Source: Actinomycetota bacterium (GTDB lineage Bacteria > Actinomycetota > Thermoleophilia > Gaiellales > Gaiellaceae). Taken from it: a DNA stretch of 8,113 nucleotides. Positions 1-6,350 of the stretch are shown in pieces. The notes beneath the pieces were generated by a model. The model was not told where the DNA came from, ran no database searches, and was given only the letters and a program-made list of their open reading frames with translations. Every line of letters begins with the position of its first letter. The stretch's first letter is position 1. The position numbers were made by a program, and so were the translations under genes. The stretch lies in the NCBI GenBank assembly GCA_005884155.1, contig VAXD01000105.1, positions 1 to 8,113 of the forward strand. Direction: 5' to 3'.

Positions 1-781
1 CCTCGCGCAGGTCCTGCCGCGGGATCAAGGTCATCTGGCTCGAGATCTTCTGTAGCGCGCTCATCAGGTACTCGGGCGCGCCGGTGATCAGGGCCGAGCC
101 GCGGTCGGCCGCGTACTCGCGGTAGCGCGAGATAGTCCGGATCAGGATCCAGCTCAGGAAGTAGGTCACGACCGAGACGGCCACCACGATCAGCCAGACC
201 GGGACCGAGTTGTTGTTCGAGTCGCGGTTCCCGCCGCCGAAGCCGCCGAACATGCCGGCGTAAAGCCCGAAGCGGGTCAGCACGGCGGCGATCATGGCGA
301 AGAACGACGCGACCGTCATCACGAGCACGTCGCGGTTCGCGATGTGCGTGAGCTCGTGCGCGAGCACGCCTTCGATCTCCTTCTCGTCGAGCCGCTCCCA
401 GAGGCCGCGCGTGACGGCGACCACGGCGTGCTTCTGGTTCCGGCCGGTAGCGAACGCGTTCGGCACATCCGTGTCGACGATTGCGACGCGCGGCTTCTGC
501 AGGTCGGCCATGGCGGCGAGCCGCTCGATCAGCGCATGCAGCTTCGGCGCCTCCTCCGGGCTCACGATCTTCGCGCCCGAGGCCGCGAGCGCGAGCTTGT
601 CGGAGGTGAAGTACTGGAAGATCGCCATGCCGCCCACGATCACGACCATCAGCACCAGGCCGGCGTTGAAGACGTAGAAGAGGACGAGCGCGAAGGCGAC
701 GTAGAGCAGGCCGAGCAGGGAGCTCGTCAGGAGCATCCGTAGCGTCAAACCGGCATCGCGACCGTAAGCCTTTCGTTTCAT
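1..781 (-). CDS. htpX: HtpX-family membrane zinc metalloprotease (M48), 3' part missing
   Basis: HtpX is an inner-membrane zinc endopeptidase that helps degrade misfolded membrane proteins. About 260 residues are visible from an ATG at 781; the gene then leaves the window, and the family is usually near 290 residues, so perhaps 30 C-terminal residues are missing. Two hydrophobic segments lie near residues 17-38 and 40-57. The zinc motif HELTH is at about 142-146, preceded by EIEGVLA. A second hydrophobic pair follows (about 153-177 and 194-215), with a Gly/Asn-rich linker between them. REYAAD at about 221-226 supplies the likely third zinc ligand, Glu222. The segment DVPNAFATGR upstream of the motif is typical of the family. 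The start is supported by AAGGAGG at 798-792 and a TAGAAT -10 box at 826-821. The gene diverges from the membrane-protein gene that follows. Confidence 0.95.
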   Translation of the reverse strand, partial: MKRKAYGRDAGLTLRMLLTSSLLGLLYVAFALVLFYVFNAGLVLMVVIVGGMAIFQYFTSDKLALAASGAKIVSPEEAPKLHALIERLAAMADLQKPRVAIVDTDVPNAFATGRNQKHAVVAVTRGLWERLDEKEIEGVLAHELTHIANRDVLVMTVASFFAMIAAVLTRFGLYAGMFGGFGGGNRDSNNNSVPVWLIVVAVSVVTYFLSWILIRTISRYREYAADRGSALITGAPEYLMSALQKISSQMTLIPRQDLRE

Positions 782-791
782 CGAGAATCGG

Positions 792-803
792 CCTCCTTGG
801 AGG
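792..803. promoter_or_regulatory. Palindrome carrying Shine-Dalgarno sequences on both strands
   Basis: The sequence CCTCC-TT-GGAGG reads as AAGGAGG on the minus strand, 10 nt before the htpX ATG. On the plus strand it reads GGAGG, ahead of the divergent membrane-protein gene. The minus-strand role is well supported. The plus-strand role depends on which start that gene really uses: the site is 8 nt from an in-frame ATT at 812, but overlaps the TTG at 797. Confidence 0.6.
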
Positions 804-2287
804 CGAGAGGGATTAGCCGGATTCTAGCCGTGGGGATCGTCCTGGCCGCGGTGCTCGCGGTGCCCGCGCGGGCCTCGGCGAAGAGCGTCGCCGTGATCGT
901 CGTTCCCCGGTCGGCGCCGGTCTTCTCGGCGCCGGATGCGGCGCAAGGGCTCTTGATCGCAGGCGAGGGCGCCACCGTCAGCCGGCGGGGGGCGCTCGTC
1001 TCGCTCCTGCGCGGCGAGCTGGGCAACTCGGTCGTCGATTCCGGAATTCCGGGTGGGTCACAGAAGATCTCGCTCGCTCGGCGACCGGGGGTCGTCACGT
1101 TCTACGTCACGCTGCCTCCGCCGGGACGGCACCACAACGTCGTTCGCTACCCGATCGCCGTCCGCGGCCCTGGGTACAGCGGTGTGGTGACGTCGAGCTC
1201 GACGCATTTGACCGGGCTCGTGTCGATTGCGGACGTCGCGCCGTCCGTGGTCGCGCTCAGGCGCGGCGACCGGCCGGTGATCCGCTCGCACGCGGTGGCC
1301 GACCCGGGCGCTTACCTGCGCGACTTCGACCGGCGCCTGACGGACGCGCACGACTCGCGGACGGGCGCGTTGCTCGCGCTCGTCGGGCTGATGGTCCTGC
1401 TTGGAGTGGCCGCACTTGTCTTTCCCTCGGCCGCGCTCGGCCGGGCCGCATTCCTGGCCGCTCCCTCCTGTCTGGTCGTCTCGCTGCTGCTGAGCGCCGC
1501 GGCGGTCACGCGCCCGTGGCACGTGTTCGTCGCGCTCGGGCTCGGCGCGGGCGCGCTGGCGCTCGCGGGCGGCGCGCTCTTGCGACCGCGCCTGCCGCTC
1601 GCGCTCGGGCTCGTCGCGCTCTTCGTCTTCTTCTTCGCCGCGCTCTGGGCGCAGCCGCGCTGGAACAGCCTCGCCGCGCTCGGCGCCCGGCCCGACGGAG
1701 GAGGGCGCTTCTACGGGGTCAACAACCAGATCGCGACGCTGCTCCTCTCCCCCGCGCTCGTGCTCGGCGCGCTGAGCGGGCCAGCGCTGCCGGGGGTCGC
1801 GCTGCTCGTGTCGGCCGGCATCGGCGTCAGCACGATCGGCGCGAACGGCGGCGGGCTGCTCGCATTCCTCGTGGGCTTTTTCGCGCTCGGGCTGCTGCTG
1901 CGCGACGTGCGGCCAACCCCAGCTGCCGCGCTGGCGCTCGTCGGGATCGACGCCGCACTCGGCGGTTCGAACCACGTCACGCACGCGGTCGGCGGCGGGC
2001 CTGGCTCGCTCGCGGGCCACTTCGCGCACCGGCTCCACCTCGCCGCCGCGTACGTCGCGGCTCGGTGGAACCAGGCCGTTCTCTTCACTGCGAGCGTGGC
2101 GGGGCTGACCGTCGTCGCGCTGCTTCGGCCGCGCGTCGCGGTGCTCGATGCCTTCCTCGTCGGGCTCGTCGTCCTGCTGCTCGTCAGCGACAACCCGACC
2201 GACATCGCCGGCCTCGGCGCTCTCTCGGCGATCGTCCTGCGCGTCTGGCTCGGGAGAACCGGCGAGCGCCTGAGCGGGCTTGACTAG
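797..2287 (+). CDS. Exported polytopic membrane protein with an alkaline-phosphatase-like N-terminal remnant
   Basis: The 496-residue product starts with a likely signal peptide (basic residues, a hydrophobic run at about 10-22, ARASA before the mature part). An extracytoplasmic domain follows to about residue 188, then roughly nine or ten membrane segments from 190 to the C-terminus. Residues 117-155 (RYPIAVRGPGYSG ... LVSIADVAPSVVAL) resemble the C-terminal part of alkaline-phosphatase-superfamily domains found in some actinobacterial and Firmicutes membrane proteins. The loop motif RFYGVNNQ (304-311) also recalls those proteins, which carry similar RFYG-x-x-N loops; this is from memory. 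No metal-binding catalytic residues are evident, so I assign no enzymatic role. The TTG at 797 gives the best signal peptide but lacks an upstream ribosome site; ATT at 812 and GTG at 830 are alternatives. The stop is 10 nt before the cytochrome gene. Confidence 0.75.
   Translation: MEARGISRILAVGIVLAAVLAVPARASAKSVAVIVVPRSAPVFSAPDAAQGLLIAGEGATVSRRGALVSLLRGELGNSVVDSGIPGGSQKISLARRPGVVTFYVTLPPPGRHHNVVRYPIAVRGPGYSGVVTSSSTHLTGLVSIADVAPSVVALRRGDRPVIRSHAVADPGAYLRDFDRRLTDAHDSRTGALLALVGLMVLLGVAALVFPSAALGRAAFLAAPSCLVVSLLLSAAAVTRPWHVFVALGLGAGALALAGGALLRPRLPLALGLVALFVFFFAALWAQPRWNSLAALGARPDGGGRFYGVNNQIATLLLSPALVLGALSGPALPGVALLVSAGIGVSTIGANGGGLLAFLVGFFALGLLLRDVRPTPAAALALVGIDAALGGSNHVTHAVGGGPGSLAGHFAHRLHLAAAYVAARWNQAVLFTASVAGLTVVALLRPRVAVLDAFLVGLVVLLLVSDNPTDIAGLGALSAIVLRVWLGRTGERLSGLD
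821..826 (-). promoter_or_regulatory. Candidate -10 box for htpX
   Basis: On the minus strand this reads TAGAAT, a good match to the TAnnnT -10 consensus. Transcription would begin near 814, leaving a leader of about 33 nt that contains the AAGGAGG site. I see no clear -35 hexamer. The box lies inside the signal-peptide codons of the divergent gene. Confidence 0.45.
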
Positions 2288-2290
2288 ACT
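2285..2290 (+). promoter_or_regulatory. Candidate -10 box for a leaderless cytochrome c transcript
   Basis: TAGACT matches TAnnnT and ends 7 nt before the ATG at 2298, where a transcript would start on the start codon itself. There is no Shine-Dalgarno sequence before that ATG, which agrees with leaderless expression. The first three bases are also the stop codon of the upstream gene. No -35 element is apparent, so this rests on spacing and the hexamer alone. Confidence 0.4.
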
Positions 2291-2297
2291 CGCGCCG

Positions 2298-2705
2298 ATG
2301 CGCCGCCTCGCGCCGCTGCTCGCAGCAACGTTCGTGCTCGCCGGTTGCGGGGCCGGCGAGACCGTCTCCCCGACGGCGGAGACGGTGATCGGCACCCTGC
2401 CGACAACCACGCAGGCCACCCTCGCCAAGGGCGACGCACAAGCCGGCGCAGGCCTCTTCCAGACCAAGGGCTGCGGCGGGTGCCACACGTTCAAGCCGGC
2501 CGCCACGCACGGCACGACCGGGCCCGACCTCGACAAGCTCTCGGACTATGCGCAGAAGGCGAACATGGGCGATCTCCAGCAGTTCACGGCCCAGTCGATC
2601 AAGGATCCCGGCGCGTACATCGAGCACGGCTACAGCAACGTGATGCCGAACTTCGGCCTCAACGACACGCAGATCGCGGACCTCGTCGCCTACCTGACGA
2701 AGTGA
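2298..2705 (+). CDS. Lipoprotein mono-heme cytochrome c
   Basis: This small class I cytochrome c (135 residues) is probably anchored to the outer face of the membrane by a lipid and carries electrons there. The N-terminus is a lipoprotein signal peptide with lipobox LAGC, making Cys17 the lipidated residue. A Thr-rich linker follows to about residue 40. Heme attachment is by CGGCH at 59-63, and Met116 in NVMPNF is the likely distal ligand. The C-terminal helix (DTQIADLVAYLT) is typical of the fold. I chose ATG 2298 over the in-frame TTG at 2280 because it gives a compact signal peptide and sits 7 nt after a -10-like box. The TGA overlaps the serS start codon. Nothing nearby identifies its redox partner; an oxidase or a dehydrogenase are both possible. 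Confidence 0.9.
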   Translation: MRRLAPLLAATFVLAGCGAGETVSPTAETVIGTLPTTTQATLAKGDAQAGAGLFQTKGCGGCHTFKPAATHGTTGPDLDKLSDYAQKANMGDLQQFTAQSIKDPGAYIEHGYSNVMPNFGLNDTQIADLVAYLTK

Positions 2706-3916
2706 TCGACCTCCGGGCCGCGCGGGCCGACCCGGACGGCTTCAAGGCGGCCGTCGCGCGCAAGGGCGGCGCGGAGGCCTTCGACGAGCTGCTCGAGGCC
2801 GACGAGCGCTGGCGCGAGCTCGTCCCCCAGGTCGACGAGCTGCGCAGCCGCCAGAAGCTGAAGGGAAAGCCGACGCCGGAGCAGGTTGAGGAGCTGAAGC
2901 AGGTCAAGGAGGACCTGCGCCGGCTCGAGGACGAGCTCTCGGCCGCGTCCGAGCGGCGCGACGAGCTGCTGCAGAAGGTGCCGAACCCGCCGCACGAGTC
3001 GGTCCCGGACGAGGTCAGGGACGACGCCGAGGGCGAGATCATCGGCACGGTCGGCGACCCGCCGCAGCTCGCCGAGCCGAAAGACCACCTCGAGCTCGGC
3101 CGCTTCGAGATGGAGCGCGGCGCGCGGCTCTCGGGCTCGCGCTTCGGCTACATCGTCGGCGACACGGCTCGGGTCGCGCTCGCGATGTACCGGTGGGCGC
3201 TCGACCGCGCGAGCGCGCAGGGCTTCACGCCGGTGGTCCCGCCGGTGCTCGTCCGCGAGGAGGCGATGTACGGCACCGGCTTCTTCCCAGCTGAGCGCTT
3301 CGAGATCTACGAGGTAGCCGACGAAGGCCTCTACCTGACGGGCACGTCCGAGGTCGCGCTCGCCGGGTTGCACATGACGGAGATCCTCGACGCCGGGGAG
3401 CTGCCGCTGCGCTACTCGGCGATCTCGACCAACTTCCGCCGCGAGGCCGGCGCTGCCGGTCGCGACACGCGCGGGATGTTCCGCGTCCACCAGTTCAACA
3501 AGGTCGAGATGTTCGCGTACGTCCTCCCAGAGGACTCGTGGGACGAGCACGAGCGGCTGCTGGCGACAGAGGAGTCGCTGGCCCAAGAGCTCGGCCTGCC
3601 GTACCGCGTCGTCAACATCGCCGCGGGCGAGCTGAGCGCGGCGGCGGCGAAGCGGTACGACCTCGAGGCGTGGTTCCCGTCGCAGGAGCGCTACCGCGAG
3701 CTGACCTCGGCGTCGAACACGACCGACTACCAGGCGCGTCGCCTCGGGATCCGCTACCGCGCCGCCGGAGGCCCGGAACACGTTCACACCCTCAACGGCA
3801 CGGCGGTCACCGACCGCTGGCTGCTCGCGGTGCTCGAGAACTTCCAGGACGAGGGCGGCAAAGTCGCCGTGCCCTCGGTGCTAACGGGGTTCGGAGCGCC
3901 GCCTACACTGAACTGA
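2702..3916 (+). CDS. serS: Seryl-tRNA synthetase
   Basis: This cytoplasmic class II synthetase charges tRNA-Ser with serine using ATP. The protein has 404 residues, a little short for the family (about 420-430), mainly because the N-terminal tRNA-binding coiled coil (about residues 27-97) is compact. The start fits the family (VIDLRAARADPDGF). Motif 2 is NFRREAGAAGRDTRGMFRVH (244-263), preceded by the serine-site TGTSEVAL (213-220). Motif 3 is LNGTAVTDRWLLAVLEN (364-380); it is one residue shorter than the E. coli version, and I recall actinobacterial enzymes sharing this. The GTG start at 2702 overlaps the cytochrome stop (GTGA) with no ribosome site, suggesting translational coupling. The tRNA-Ser gene begins 4 nt after the stop. 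Confidence 0.97.
   Translation: MIDLRAARADPDGFKAAVARKGGAEAFDELLEADERWRELVPQVDELRSRQKLKGKPTPEQVEELKQVKEDLRRLEDELSAASERRDELLQKVPNPPHESVPDEVRDDAEGEIIGTVGDPPQLAEPKDHLELGRFEMERGARLSGSRFGYIVGDTARVALAMYRWALDRASAQGFTPVVPPVLVREEAMYGTGFFPAERFEIYEVADEGLYLTGTSEVALAGLHMTEILDAGELPLRYSAISTNFRREAGAAGRDTRGMFRVHQFNKVEMFAYVLPEDSWDEHERLLATEESLAQELGLPYRVVNIAAGELSAAAAKRYDLEAWFPSQERYRELTSASNTTDYQARRLGIRYRAAGGPEHVHTLNGTAVTDRWLLAVLENFQDEGGKVAVPSVLTGFGAPPTLN
3904..3909 (+). promoter_or_regulatory. Candidate -10 box for tRNA-Ser, inside the end of serS
   Basis: TACACT fits TAnnnT and ends 11 nt before the mature 5' end of the tRNA, so a transcript would carry only a few leader bases. It lies within the last four codons of serS. 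A -35 element is not obvious. The tRNA could instead be cut out of a serS read-through transcript. Confidence 0.35.
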
Positions 3917-3920
3917 CGCC

Positions 3921-4009
3921 GGCGGGGTGCCAGAGCGGACGAATGGGACGGTCTTGAAAACCGTTGGGCCGCGAAAGCGGCTCCGTGGGTTCGAATCCCA
4001 CCCCCGCCG
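3921..4009 (+). tRNA. tRNA-Ser (anticodon UGA)
   Basis: A complete class II tRNA folds here. The acceptor stem is GGCGGGG (3921-3927) with CCCCGCC (4002-4008), and G4009 is the discriminator base. The D arm closes with CCA/TGG. The anticodon stem is ACGGT/ACCGT (3948-3952, 3960-3964) around loop CTTGAAA, with anticodon TGA at 3955-3957, which reads UCA and other UCN serine codons. The long variable arm, a serine identity element, has stem GCCGC/GCGGC with a GAAA loop (3968-3981). The T arm is GTGGG-TTCGAAT-CCCAC (3985-4001). CCA is not encoded. Placement directly after serS puts enzyme and substrate side by side. Confidence 0.97.
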
Positions 4010-4031
4010 CTTGTCTAAGGGGAAAGGCGCA

Positions 4032-6182
4032 TCAACGGTAGACGGCAAGCACACCCTCGCCGCCCACGTAGAGCGTGGACGAATCCGGGCTGAATGCGAC
4101 GGCTGTGGCCGAGAAGGGGGCATACGGGTTCCACGGAGTGAGGAAGCCCGTCGTGAGATCGAACTCACCGATGTCGCGCCGTGCCCCACTGATTTTCAAG
4201 AAATCACCCAGGACGATCAGCTTCCTCGCATCCGGTGAAATGCCAAGCGACAGCACGACGTCGTCCGGGGCCGGGTCCCACCTGGTCGCCGACCCATCCC
4301 CAGCATCGAGCTCGGCGAGGTATTTGCGCGACCGCCCGCCGATGCTCGTGAAGTCTCCGCCGACGAAGACACTGTCGTTGTTGACGGCGAGCGCGGAGAC
4401 ATTGTCGTCGGCGCCCGCGTCCCACCCTGTCGCCAGTCCGTTCGCCGGGTCGAGGGAAGCGACGCCCTTGTGTGTCGCGCCGCCGATCGTGCTGAAACTA
4501 CCGGCGGCCCACAGCTGGTCACCGGAGAGCACGAGCTGGCTGACGAGAGCGCTGGCGCCCGCCGTCCAGTTGGCGACGAGGGTGCCGGTCGCGTCCAGGA
4601 CGGCGAGCCGCCGGTGGGCGTGTCCGCCCGCGCTTGTGAACGAGCCGCCCAAGTAGATCGTTTGCCCATCCGGGGACGGCGCGAGAGCCCAGACGCCGGA
4701 GTTGATCGACGGGCCCCACGGCGCGATCGCCAGAGTGGCCGCATCGACGATCGCGAGGCTGCGGGCCGTCCGGTCGCCGAGGGTGAAACGCCCGCCGACG
4801 TAGATCCGCGTGCCGTCGGGGCTGACGGAGATCGCGTGGACGGCCGTGCCACCGATTTGCGGAGCCCAGTCCGAGAGCGTCCCGTCCGGACCGAACAAAG
4901 CGAGCCTCGGACGCCGAGCTGCGCCGACTGAGCTGAAGGAGCCGCCGACTTCGATAGCCCCTCGTCGCGCCCTCGCCAGGACGTCGACCGGCCCGATCGC
5001 CTGTGGATTCCAGGATGTGGGTGCTCCTGTCCTGGTGTCGATCGCGGCGAGGTTCGAGCGGTCGGCGTCTCCGACGCCGTCGAACTCACCGCCGATGTAG
5101 ACCGCGTGTTGCCTCGGCGAGAGCAGGAGTGCATTGACGAAGCCGCCCACGTTTGGATCCCAGGACGTGGCGGCTCCGCGCTTCGAGTCGACTGCGGCCA
5201 CCCCGCGTCTCGATTTCTCGCCGATCGAGGCGTATTCGCCGGCGATGTAGACGGGGGAGCCGGATGGTGCGACAACGATCCGCGACACCGAGCCGTCGCA
5301 ATCGGGATCCCAGCGGGTCGCGGCGCCGGTGTGAAGGTCGAAGGCGGCGAGGCCTGCCCGACGGAGGCCGCCCGCCTTCACGAAGTCACCGCCCGCGTAG
5401 ACCTGGCGACCCCGTGGATCGAGCGCGAGCGCGGTCACCTCCCCGCTGACCCGCGGATGCCAGGGGCGGACGGAACCGTGCACGGAGCCGACCGCGCCGA
5501 GGTTCGAGCGGCGCTTCTGCCCAATGCGGCTGAAGGAGCCACCGACGTAGATCGTCTTGCCGTCCCGCGAGGGCGCCAGGGCGGAGACGAACGCCTCCTG
5601 GTCCTTCTTGGCCGCGGCGACCCGCGGTGCCCAGCGCAGCAACGCACCGGTCTTGACATTCACGGCGGCGAGCCGGAGCCGCTTCTTTCGCCCGAACTTC
5701 GTGAAATCACCGCCCATGTAGAGGGTCGACCGGACACGAACCAGAGCCGACACGGATCCCTTCAGGCGCGGTTTCCAGTGCTTGTCGAGCCGGCCGCTCG
5801 GGAGCAGGTGGAAAACAGCGCGGCGCACGGCGTCGCCGATGTAGAAGAAATTGCCGGCGAGGTACCAACCACCGCGGCCGTCCGCCGCCGCTGCGATGAC
5901 CGTGCCGTCGATCGGCCTTCGAACCGGTGGAACTGTCCCGCTCGCCGACACGGGGACCCAAGTCCCGGTCGGAGGCCCGATGAGCGTGAAATCGCCGCCG
6001 GCGAAAAGCCCCCGCGGCGTCGACGCAAGCGCGAAGACACTCCCGTCCGTGACCCAGGCCCGGTAAGGCTCCTTCGAGCGCGCCGCGCGTGCCGTCGCGC
6101 GGTCAGGCGCGCTGATTGTCGTAAGAGCGACCGCGAGCACGATCGCGAAGGCGACGCGTCCAGCAAGCCCTTTGACCCTCAA
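4032..6182 (-). CDS. Secreted beta-propeller repeat protein (DUF5122 / delta-60-like), 14 repeats
   Basis: The 716-residue product has an N-terminal signal peptide (hydrophobic core at about 9-23, cleavage likely around 30-34). The rest is tandem repeats of about 49 residues with the pattern 'V.ALA.SPDG..IYVGG.F..IGG..R..LA..D..TG....W.P'. I count 14 cores, at about residues 62, 109, 157, 214, 264, 314, 364, 413, 463, 512, 560, 608, 658 and 707. The last is cut short and may close a ring with the N-terminal strand. This resembles the DUF5122/delta-60 beta-propeller repeats of surface proteins, whose role is mostly unknown; ligand or surface binding is a guess. There is no enzymatic motif, no cell-wall sorting signal and no C-terminal membrane anchor. 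The TTG start at 6182 is preceded by GAGG at 6195-6192, 9 nt away. The stop is 22 nt from the convergent tRNA gene. Confidence 0.88.
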   Translation of the reverse strand: MRVKGLAGRVAFAIVLAVALTTISAPDRATARAARSKEPYRAWVTDGSVFALASTPRGLFAGGDFTLIGPPTGTWVPVSASGTVPPVRRPIDGTVIAAAADGRGGWYLAGNFFYIGDAVRRAVFHLLPSGRLDKHWKPRLKGSVSALVRVRSTLYMGGDFTKFGRKKRLRLAAVNVKTGALLRWAPRVAAAKKDQEAFVSALAPSRDGKTIYVGGSFSRIGQKRRSNLGAVGSVHGSVRPWHPRVSGEVTALALDPRGRQVYAGGDFVKAGGLRRAGLAAFDLHTGAATRWDPDCDGSVSRIVVAPSGSPVYIAGEYASIGEKSRRGVAAVDSKRGAATSWDPNVGGFVNALLLSPRQHAVYIGGEFDGVGDADRSNLAAIDTRTGAPTSWNPQAIGPVDVLARARRGAIEVGGSFSSVGAARRPRLALFGPDGTLSDWAPQIGGTAVHAISVSPDGTRIYVGGRFTLGDRTARSLAIVDAATLAIAPWGPSINSGVWALAPSPDGQTIYLGGSFTSAGGHAHRRLAVLDATGTLVANWTAGASALVSQLVLSGDQLWAAGSFSTIGGATHKGVASLDPANGLATGWDAGADDNVSALAVNNDSVFVGGDFTSIGGRSRKYLAELDAGDGSATRWDPAPDDVVLSLGISPDARKLIVLGDFLKISGARRDIGEFDLTTGFLTPWNPYAPFSATAVAFSPDSSTLYVGGEGVLAVYR

Positions 6183-6191
6183 CCCTTAGCA

Positions 6192-6195
6192 CCTC
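6192..6195 (-). promoter_or_regulatory. Shine-Dalgarno site deciding the TTG start of the propeller gene
   Basis: GAGG on the minus strand lies 9 nt before TTG 6182. No ATG or GTG start downstream would leave a whole signal peptide, so the TTG is preferred. Confidence 0.55.
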
Positions 6196-6208
6196 GATTT
6201 CGACGGCT

Positions 6209-6219
6209 CGTTGCCAACG
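6209..6219. repeat. Short palindrome CGTTG-C-CAACG in the divergent intergenic region
   Basis: A perfect 5-bp inverted repeat around one base, located 27-37 nt before the propeller start codon. It overlaps a weak minus-strand TACCGT (6222-6217) that might be a -10 box. It could be an operator for that gene, but a palindrome this short is expected by chance now and then. Confidence 0.25.
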
Positions 6220-6251
6220 GTAACACCGAAAGTCGGGCTCGCCTAGATCCC

Positions 6252-6269
6252 CCGTCGAGAATCCGTCGA
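6252..6269. repeat. Direct repeat CCGTCGA with 11-bp period
   Basis: CCGTCGA occurs at 6252-6258 and 6263-6269, exactly 11 bp apart or about one helical turn. This is a spacing that two protein subunits could read from the same DNA face. It lies midway between the divergent propeller and ferritin-like genes. The role is unproven. Confidence 0.3.
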
Positions 6270-6323
6270 CCAAGGGGATGAGCACCCCCGCCGCTCGGTG
6301 TTTCGCTCGCCTGCCGCATGCGC

Positions 6324-6339
6324 CTAGGCAATGCCTTAG
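6324..6339. promoter_or_regulatory. Imperfect palindrome overlapping the -10 box of the ferritin/mod operon
   Basis: CTAGGCA-A-TGCCTTAG is an inverted repeat with one unmatched base in the right arm. It would cover about -27 to -12 of the proposed transcript, between the -35 region and the -10 box. The operon encodes its own HTH-Mop regulator, so an autoregulatory operator here is conceivable, but nothing in the sequence proves it. Confidence 0.25.
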
Positions 6340-6342
6340 TAT
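6337..6342 (+). promoter_or_regulatory. Candidate -10 box for a leaderless ferritin/mod operon transcript
   Basis: TAGTAT fits TAnnnT and ends 8 nt before GTG 6351, so transcription would start on or very near that codon. No Shine-Dalgarno sequence precedes GTG 6351 or the upstream ATG 6318. No -35 hexamer is clear. Confidence 0.45.
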
Positions 6343-6350
6343 CGGGCGTC

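Noticed and set aside
1058..2536. Long minus-strand open frame of 492 codons opposite the membrane-protein gene
   Set aside because: Its translation is rich in Arg, Glu, Gln and Pro with no domain pattern, as expected for an antisense shadow in GC-rich DNA. The plus strand has a signal peptide and membrane segments.
2690..3787. Minus-strand open frame of 365 codons opposite serS
   Set aside because: It is the complement of a clearly recognised SerRS, has low-complexity Arg/Leu content and no ribosome site.
3921..4009. Selenocysteine tRNA
   Set aside because: The anticodon is UGA, not UCA, and the acceptor and D stems have ordinary serine tRNA lengths.
4010..4031. Terminator between the tRNA gene and the convergent propeller gene
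   Set aside because: The 22-nt gap has no hairpin followed by a T-run on either strand.
5106..6281. Plus-strand open frame of 391 codons opposite the propeller gene
   Set aside because: Arg/Pro/Asp-rich shadow with no fold signature. The minus strand encodes the regular repeats.
6183..6350. Molybdenum-cofactor riboswitch upstream of the mod operon
   Set aside because: The likely transcript starts at or beside the start codon, leaving no room for a leader RNA, and no long multi-stem structure is apparent.
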